Shown piece after piece: positions 57,226 to 64,000 of a stretch of 64,000 bases of DNA. The stretch covers positions 1 through 64,000 of the forward strand of contig SWBL01000155.1 of NCBI GenBank assembly GCA_024195585.1, given 5' to 3'. The notes under the pieces are model-generated. The model had not been told where the DNA came from, did no database searches, and saw only the letters and a list, made by a program, of their open reading frames with translations. The number at the start of each line of letters is the position of its first letter. The first letter of the stretch is position 1. The DNA is from Aureobasidium sp. EXF-3400. Lineage: Eukaryota > Ascomycota > Dothideomycetes > Dothideales > Saccotheciaceae. The position numbers and the translations under genes are program-made.

Positions 57226-57964
57226 CTAAGTCACGGCAACTACCACCCCTGCTATATCTCCAAATTGCGCTTCGTGCCCCAGCTTCCAAAATTTTGTACA
57301 TGGCAGTTTCCACGAAGCCAAAAACCACCATTTCGACCTCGAACTTGATAAAGATCACGCAGACTTGTTTGAGCGCTGGCTCTATGGCCGCAAGGTAAGC
57401 AACCCGTTCGTTGGACCTGGGATCGAAGGGTTGGTGCGACTCTGTATCGCAGATGAGCGAGATATCTCAGTTCTAAGAAGAGAGGGGATGACAGAACTTG
57501 TTAACCGCGAGAAGGCCGATCTCCTATGTGATTTGGTCGCTTTGACAATGGATTCACTGCTTCCATCTGCTCCACTTTACAGGTATATCGTCGTCTTCTA
57601 CTTCGATGACGGTGGTGATCACTCCGTACATCAGAAATCTCACAAAGTCGATATACATGATGGATTGGCCGAACGTGATGACAAAGTTGAACAGTGGTAT
57701 CATTCGTGCTTCAAGAATCTCCACCAAGCGCGCGCTGTTGTTGAGTCTTCGAATGTTTTACCAGGACCCTCCACCTCAGCAAGCCCCTACAACCTCTGCC
57801 TTCGTTACGACCCCTGTGTCTGGCCTCCTGCCACAGGCTCTTCCACAGCACCTACCGCAGCACCTACTACAGCCGCTACTGCTGTCCCTCTCTCTGGCGG
57901 CAGCGGTTCTTCCGGCCAAGTCACTATCTGCCATGGTCGTGTGGTGAACAATAAAACGTTCTGA
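57226..57964 (+). pseudogene. Truncated BTB/POZ-like gene
   Basis: After a TAA at 57225 the frame is open to TGA at 57964 but has no ATG before 57489. The first part resembles the second half of a fungal BTB domain: FVHGSFHEAKNHHFDLELDK, then DHADLFERWLYGRK, then LVRLCIADERDISVLRREGMTELV. The usual N-terminal third (with the VHK core) is missing. The C-terminus is a Thr/Ala/Pro-rich stretch (STAPTAAPTTAATA). It is probably a 5'-truncated copy of a BTB protein gene; an unseen upstream exon is possible. Confidence 0.45.
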
Positions 57965-58289
57965 AAGGGAAGTGTACGTTGCACGCCTCAGATTCTAAGC
58001 TGCAAACCCCATCTAGATCGCTGCCAAGTTATCATCATGTCTCACGGAACTGCTATCGATGTGAAAAGTCTTCAAAGATCTATCAAAGCCATGAACGATA
58101 GACTCGAGCTACGATGGATTTGGTCTTATCGTTGCTCGGTCTTGCGATTTGTTTCTATTGTTGAGAGCGCAGTGTTCCATTGGTCATGACACAAATGATC
58201 GAGGCCCTGAGTCCCTGACCCAGCGTCCAGAATTACAAGGTAACAAGTCTACTATTTCGCATATATAAATCTCTTGCAACGTTAGACCA

Positions 58290-58784
58290 TATGTACAGAT
58301 CAATTGCGAGATCTCACACCAGCAGTGAGCCTCTGGAAAACAAACTCATCACCAGACCGCAGAGTTCTACCCTACTATATCACCGTGCTCCCCACAAAAA
58401 AGCTGCACCAGGTGCTTGACGAAGAACCAGAACGCCAGCGATAGTCTCTCGCAGACATGGTGCGCAAAGTCGTGACTGAGTTCAAAGCCTTTTTTTCCCA
58501 TCACGAATAAAAATGATTGCAGTTCCTGCAACTGCAGAATCGTGATGCCCACAGACCTAGACCTCAACATCCTAACACTGCGTTGCGATCCGGTGCATGG
58601 AGAAGAAGAAGACTGGACGAAGTCTCCTGAAATGGCCACGCTTGTACGTACCAAGGGGGTGCACAAAGTCACCTTCGCTCCCGTGAAAGGCTTCTGCAGA
58701 CCTCTTGGAGCAGACTTCGTTGAACTCAGCGAGGCGCTCAGCAAGAAAAAATTTACTCAACTCGACTGGGCCAAACACGTATGA
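58290..58784 (+). pseudogene. F-box/LRR-like relic related to the 50472 gene
   Basis: Around 58320-58535 the sequence aligns with the region near residues 45-90 of the 50472-51876 gene (SLADMVRKVVTEFKAF against PFADMVRNIVTELKAP, then LQFLQLQ against LQFPQLQ). It is broken by several stop codons. Downstream, an open 80-codon frame (58542-58784) reads GVHKVTFAPVKGFCRPLGAD, with no partner in the parent. This is a clear pseudogene of the F-box/LRR-like family. Confidence 0.6.
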
Positions 58785-58928
58785 CGCAACTTGAGCGTAC
58801 TGCTCAACCCTTCCGCCGAGATCGAAGAGTTTCTCCGTGACCCCCGACTCGGTCTCTAAGAAACCACAGCCATCGTTGTGAATGTCATCTACAGACTTCC
58901 GCGGTCATAAGGAGGAAGACGCTCCTGA

Positions 58929-59550
58929 TGTCTCAATGATGGACCCTCTCCGCGGATGTCATAGAGGACTGCTATGGTGCTAATAATATTTGTAACGTCC
59001 TTTGCTGTGGAAGAGAAGAACTTCCAGAAGTGTTGATGATCGAGCCGCTGTGTTATAGACACCAGGGGCTCCTCTACATACATCTTGATCTCTACGGGCT
59101 CGATGTCGTACCGACCGCAGAGATGATTTTGGAACAAATGTAACGTCCAATCAAGACCACCCGACGCGACTCCAAAACAACTCCTGTCATGCCAGAGTCT
59201 CCAGCTTCGGGCGTCTTAAGCCACTGCTCCCATTGATGAGGCCATCCATGACGGACTTCAGTTCTATTCAAGAAGACGAGTACCTCGAAGTGAACATGCA
59301 GGATCCTCTTTGTAAGCGTCACAAGGGGCTCCTATGGTGCAGTTGCATCGGTATGACCATCTTGCATCTCTTTCAATCGCACTAAACTGACATGATCTTC
59401 CAGGACGTAAGCAAGAAATGCTTAAGAAAACTGTCGTTAACCAACTTCATTGGTATCATAAAGCTTCACTGTGGTCCAGGAAAACGTGATGCTGAAGTCA
59501 TAATGCTAGATCCCATCTGCCATAGACACCAATGCATCTTGCTCGGCACT
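58929..59550 (+). repeat. Tandem relics of a motif V-x-M-x-D-P-[LI]-C-x-R-H-x-G-L-L
   Basis: Four diverged copies occur at about 58929, 59023, 59290 and 59491. They read VSMMDPLRGCHRGLLW, VLMIEPLCYRHQGLLY, VNMQDPLCKRHKGLLW and VIMLDPICHRHQCILL. Spacing varies from about 95 to 265 bases and the copies lie in different frames or are followed by stops. The conserved Cys, Arg and His suggest a once-selected protein motif. No start codon or complete gene remains, and I do not recognise the family. Confidence 0.5.
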
Positions 59551-60821
59551 TTATCATCGGGTTTTACAGATAGAACCAGCGAGCGCAAGCAAGAAGTCAG
59601 GAGAAAGAGCTTGTAGCACCCAACTCAACCGTATAACGGAAGGGATTCCTGTATATACGTCTGAGCTTCATGCCATCAGAGCCTCGTTGAGAGGTCAAGC
59701 CTCTCTTCAACCCTCTGAACTCCCACCTCGAATTTCTTGATGCGACCGACCCCCAGTCAAGGATCGAAAACTTCGTCCACGTCTAATCAGTCAAGTAGGA
59801 GCCCTCTACCATTGCTGACACTTCTTTCTTTCGAGAACGCCTGCGCTTGCACGCTTGGTGCAGAGTCCATCTCAGCGATAATATGAGTGGCAGAGATTCC
59901 GAGACCAGATTGAGAGGACTGTGAGAAGTATGAAAGACATCAACACAATGATCTGCCTTGGACGGGGCATCTACGTCGGCTCTGAACACTCGAAAAACAG
60001 ATGAGTGTCACAATACGCAGCATTCGTATACATGTCAGAGCTGCTCGGTTGGAAATTGTAGTACGAGTGTCAAAATAGAGGCGTCAACAGGTTACGCCCG
60101 TCACCAGGATCTCCTAGAACGATCCATCGACATAAGGACAAGACATCTGCTCGAAAAAATCAACAACATTGCTCTTCCATACATAGCAAACAAGCCACAC
60201 ACCGTTGAGAGGAACATTGTCTCCTGGACCTCTGATGTAAGCGGTGAGAGTGTCTACTACGAGAGGATCTACGTCTTGGAAGAAGAAGCAGAGGTGTCGT
60301 TCGTGCAACTGCGCATGACGGAGGAAGCCAGCTTGAAAATTGGACCAGAGCTTTGAGATGGACTTCCCGTTCCAGACTCGCAGGCCACGTTCGAGTCGAT
60401 TCTTGATGTGCTTACCCTATGCTTCAGCTCATCGCTGTGATGCGAACGGGTCAGGTCAGCACAGCAGCACGAAGCTATTGCCAACACATTGAACAACAGT
60501 CAGCAGCACCAAACTCTCGCTGGGCCTTTGTTCTCTGTTCACTTGGACGAGATATATAAACTCAATGCCCTCACCTCTTTGACTCCCCGCCATGTCTGAT
60601 GGAGCATCTCAGCGATCCTGTCCGAGGCTTCGAAGGTTGATAACAGAATTTCGAGGTCTGGAGGAGCCTGTGCTTCATAGCGCAGTCCAGTGAGGTACGC
60701 CGCTCAATGAAGCACGTTGACCTCCAGTTGGTGTCTGGTCCTCATGGGCTTTAGCTTGACACCGCGAAGCCCGCTCTCACCTAAAGCACCTCGACGTCTA
60801 GCTGATATCGGGCCCTCAGGG
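59551..60821. other. Relic-rich stretch without an intact gene
   Basis: A piece at about 60110-60356 (plus) has natural composition (LLEKINNIALPYIANKPHTV, then VYYERIYVLEEEAEVSFV) and may be an old exon, but no start is in frame. Nothing else is recognisable. Confidence 0.35.
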
Positions 60822-60896
60822 GCTTCACCTGTTCGCTCTACAAGCCCTATTAGAACTTCACCTGTTCGCTCTACAAGCCCTATCAGAACTTCACCT
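60822..60896 (+). repeat. 33-base tandem repeat, 2.3 units
   Basis: Two units (60822-60854 and 60855-60887) differ at two positions and are followed by nine bases of a third. Read on plus they encode SPVRSTSPIRT twice in an open frame of 100 codons (60717-61019), which otherwise has no recognisable domain. Confidence 0.75.
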
Positions 60897-61583
60897 CCAG
60901 ACGCTGACTCTAAGCTGTTTCGAGCCACAAGGCCAGCCCGAGAAATGGGCCAATTCCTTCGAGATGGACCTCCTTTAGATACGCGGAGTAGCAAAAGTTA
61001 CATTCGCACTAAACTATGATGCACCCAACCCATTTAGTCTTTTGATCGGCTGTCTCGCCTCCAATGACCCTCTTGCCTAGAAGCTGTCAACTTAACTGCA
61101 GCGTCCATGCGCAACCGTCAGACGCGACCCCGAACGACATCCTGTGATGCCGGAAACTTATTCTGCGCTGCTACCAGCCATAAAGTCGGCTTAAAAACTG
61201 CCAAATTGGAATGCTCGCTCGACCCCGTGCAACCTGCCTCAGGCAATGACTAGAGCTAACATCCGGCGTCAAACTCAGATGCCGCTGGTCTTCCAACCAC
61301 TCGGCTACCACTCGGCACCGGCAGCTGGTTTTCCACTTACCCCTGTTCCCTCAGAATATCCAGGTCTTTCTACTGTGGTGGCTCATCTCGTTACTCCTGG
61401 CCCTTGTATTGCTGACTTTCTGCTTTCAGAGTTATATGGTCCCGTCGGCCCGGGGGTGCCTGAGTAGGGTGGTGCAGAGACAATCCGCAAGCGCAAGCAC
61501 AAGATGAGCATAAGGGCTTTGATCAATCAGATGAAATACATAGCGACACAATCGCAGGAAGTCCCATTGTTGTAAGTCATAGT
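60897..61583. other. No supported gene
   Basis: Near 61100-61190 a stretch (ACGCGACC, ATCCTGTGATGCC) resembles 59150-59220 (ACGCGACT, CTCCTGTCATGCC), suggesting a further duplicated relic. The end is upstream sequence of the F-box gene. Confidence 0.35.
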
Positions 61584-63113
61584 ATGAGTACGAATCAGCG
61601 ATACCAGATGCGTCCAAGAGTTTTGAGTCGTGAAGAGCGCCAAGATGTTTCGTTTATGAGCCCGTCTTCGTCACTCCGGCTTCCGCATCCCGGTGTTTTG
61701 ATCTCTCTCACTTCTTCATACTCGCAAGATCTTAAGACTCCATCAAACACAACATCGTCTGCGCACTTTCTCCCTTCCACAAGCACAGCGGACCAATCCC
61801 TATCGAACCCAGATCGTCAAAGCGTACATACAGCTACAAATCCTTTCAACATGGGAACGGCATGTGAGCCAGCCCCTGAGCAGGCCGGGTACGTCTGTCG
61901 CTTCATACTCCGTCGAGCTCCCGCTAACCTTTGATCATGCAGCAACGAAGCATCATCCCACACCGCAGTCATCACACGAGACGCAGCAAATGCTTCTCGC
62001 GCAAACCAATCCCTGAGCCAGTCCACCAAGGAGATCTACGAGGTCGATACGTGAGCAGACTCCCTATCTTCTCCCCCTACAGTGATCTGACCACTAACAT
62101 AACTATGTAGCACACCAATCAACCACTGTGGTGTACTCGAGACCGGAGAACTTGTCGGAATGATCCTATCGCACCTAGACCATGAGCCCGCAGCCCTGAT
62201 GAACTTGATTACAGTCAACACCCTCTTCTACGACCTTGGCATCAAGTTCCTATGGCATTCAGCAGATCCCAGAAACTTGATGAAATGTGTCGAAGACGCA
62301 GACCGACGTCAATCCTACGCTGCCCTTACTGCCAAGATGCAATTTTACCACTGTCAAGAGATCTGGCCAACCTCTCCAATCCACTGCCCCCACTTCACCC
62401 AGCTTCGCAGCTTGGAGCTGCATGGCAGCTCTTTGCGTATCAGCGAGAATGCATTACTCAAGCCATTCCTGACAAAGGCTCTCAAAGAGCTTAAAATCCT
62501 GTCGGACGGTGATTGGATATTCCCCAGCCGCCACCCCGATGTGGTTTGGATGATACATGCTGCTCAGACATGCGAGAACCTTACCTTGCTGAAGCTAAAG
62601 TTTCGCCTTTCGCCAAGCGTCTCTATGCCTTGTTCTGGCTTGGTCGCCCTCGCATCACGCGAGACTATCGAGCACCTCACGATCTCACACGCTGAGGACT
62701 TCCAACATCGCCGGGCTCACATCCGTCTCACTGGTTCCGATCTAGTCGGTACCGACATCAACCTGAGATTCCTGGAAGTCTTGGAGTCGTTGAACTTGAC
62801 ATCCCCTATCGATGTCTCCTATGACGAGGTTATCATCATCACCCACCTCGTCTCAACGATATCACCCCGTCACATGAGCATGTTCAAGCTCAACGTTCTC
62901 GAGTCCTCGTCATTTGGATGGCCCAGTGACGAAGACTACGAATCCTGCCACAACCAGGACATGATATGGAAGGGGAGTCTGAAGAGTTTCGCTCCTGATC
63001 CTGTGATGTGGGCATCGCGTGACCTTCACACCTTCCTTGCCGTGGATGGACAAATTATTACATCGGACCAAATCGTCACCGGCAACTCGTACAACCACCT
63101 CACTGGAAACTAA
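61584..63113 (+). CDS. F-box protein, three exons, 471 aa
   Basis: Exons 61584-61888, 61943-62050 and 62111-63113 are joined by introns of 54 and 60 bases (donors GTACGT and GTGAGC, CTAAC branches, acceptors CAG and TAG), keeping phase throughout. The first 137 residues are Ser/Thr/Asn-rich and probably disordered. An F-box follows at about 140-185 (GELVGMILSHLDHEPAALMN, then LFYDLGIKFLWHS). The C-terminal half has loosely leucine-rich segments (FTQLRSLELHG, LKELKILSD, LTLLKLKF, LEVLESLNLTS). It likely acts as a substrate adaptor of an SCF ubiquitin ligase; substrates are unknown. This is the most intact F-box gene at this end of the window. Confidence 0.85.
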
Positions 63114-64000
63114 TCACTTCACAATCGCAACTAGAGCCTTGATGGCAATCAGCGCCACATAAGACGGGAAGACAACTCATGGTAATACAATTGGGAGACA
63201 ATGATGGGTGCCTACGAAAAGGAGAGGATGCAAGGAGCCAAATGAAGTGTGCCTAAACACTACAGCTTTATGTTACTTGGCTTGAACTTCAATACTCTGG
63301 TCCTCAATCCACTTGCACCTGCTTGGTAATTTGGACTTTGCGGCTTGCATATTCATAGCATAACTATTGTCCGCTCACCTTTCTCTCCCGTCCAATACTT
63401 ACATCGTACAGCTGGAGGAAAAGGGATTGATGTGGTTCCTTGTATATTGTTGAGTTGTTTTCCAGTTCTGCGAGTCTGATTTGATCATGCTTTCAACTAC
63501 TTTGACAACGATGCCATACGTGATGTACAGTACTTCCAGCACGGCGAGTACGACCGGGATAACACAGATAGACTCACCATGGAGGAGTTGCGACTTCCAT
63601 AAGCTGCTTGTCTCCCATGGAGGCTCGTCCGTCTAATCAGCTCTATATATATATGAGTATTTCGGCTGCAGAATGGATATGGTGGCCATGGTCGGAGCTC
63701 GGCCATACACTCGCCAAAAGAGCTTAGGCTCAGAGCGAGTATCCGACTCCAGGCTCGCAGTACTGCAAGACAAAACTTCCACAGGGATAGTCCGTCGCTC
63801 AGTGTGGCGAGATAGTTGAGCACTGTGCTCGACAGGCAAGCTGTATCCGCTATCCTCACCATGCCTGGACTCGGAGACTTCTCGTGAGATTGAGTGTTGT
63901 ACATCTTCTGTATGAGAGAGTTGATGGCGGTAGGAAGCCTGGCAAAACCCTTCCGACAATTGTCAAGTCGGAGGTCACCTTCGCCAATGCTGACGATCGT
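63114..64000. other. No supported gene to the window end
   Basis: Minus-strand frames at 63497-63959 lack motifs. A TATATATATA run lies near 63645. Any gene here would extend beyond the window. Confidence 0.4.

Overview
The window looks like nuclear DNA of a filamentous ascomycete (Pezizomycotina). Protein genes carry many short introns of about 46 to 60 bases with GTRNGY donors and CTRAY-type branch points. Three tRNA-Glu copies carry introns, and the gene families (fungal rhodopsin-domain protein, 2EXR/F-box-like proteins, alpha-glucoside and hexose permeases, Fur-type NCS1 permease, PaxM-like flavin monooxygenase) are those of Pezizomycotina. A Dothideomycete is my best guess, with low confidence. 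No operons, CRISPR arrays or bacterial elements are seen.

Region 1 (1 to about 12 kb) holds one tRNA-Val and otherwise damaged coding sequence: diverged direct repeats, a frame-shuffled multi-TM fragment, a decayed tandem array, a partly intact gene with a repetitive RNA-binding-like tail, and an AT-hook fragment with an internal stop. Region 2 (12 to 22 kb) has a minus-strand set of small 2EXR/F-box-like genes, a Dpy-30-motif gene divergent from one of them, a tRNA-like gene with an apparent intron, a tRNA-Glu(CTC), an acidic lysine-rich gene with a duplicated 3' exon, and a chimeric pseudogene of the 2EXR-like family.

Region 3 (24 to 37 kb) is the best-preserved metabolic part: an alpha-glucoside permease, a second tRNA-Glu, a decayed protein-repeat array, a hexose transporter, a damaged small secreted cysteine-containing protein, and a seven-TM fungal rhodopsin-domain protein. 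Region 4 (39 to 55 kb) has an F-box/LRR-like gene, a third tRNA-Glu, an 807-residue flavin monooxygenase fused to a polytopic membrane domain, a FAR1-type zinc-finger protein, an F-box gene with one in-frame amber codon, an F-box/LRR-like gene with a frameshift, and a uracil-type permease. Region 5 (55 to 64 kb) is again mostly relics (BTB-like, F-box-like, and a tandem motif array), ending in an intact three-exon F-box gene.

Two themes stand out. One is birth and death of F-box/2EXR-like substrate-adaptor genes: at least seven full or near-full copies plus several relics. The other is nutrient uptake, with three permeases. The most unusual intact gene is the flavin monooxygenase and membrane-domain fusion at 42747-45628. 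Every exon join in the models below was deduced by eye from splice signals and reading-frame continuity; none has transcript support.
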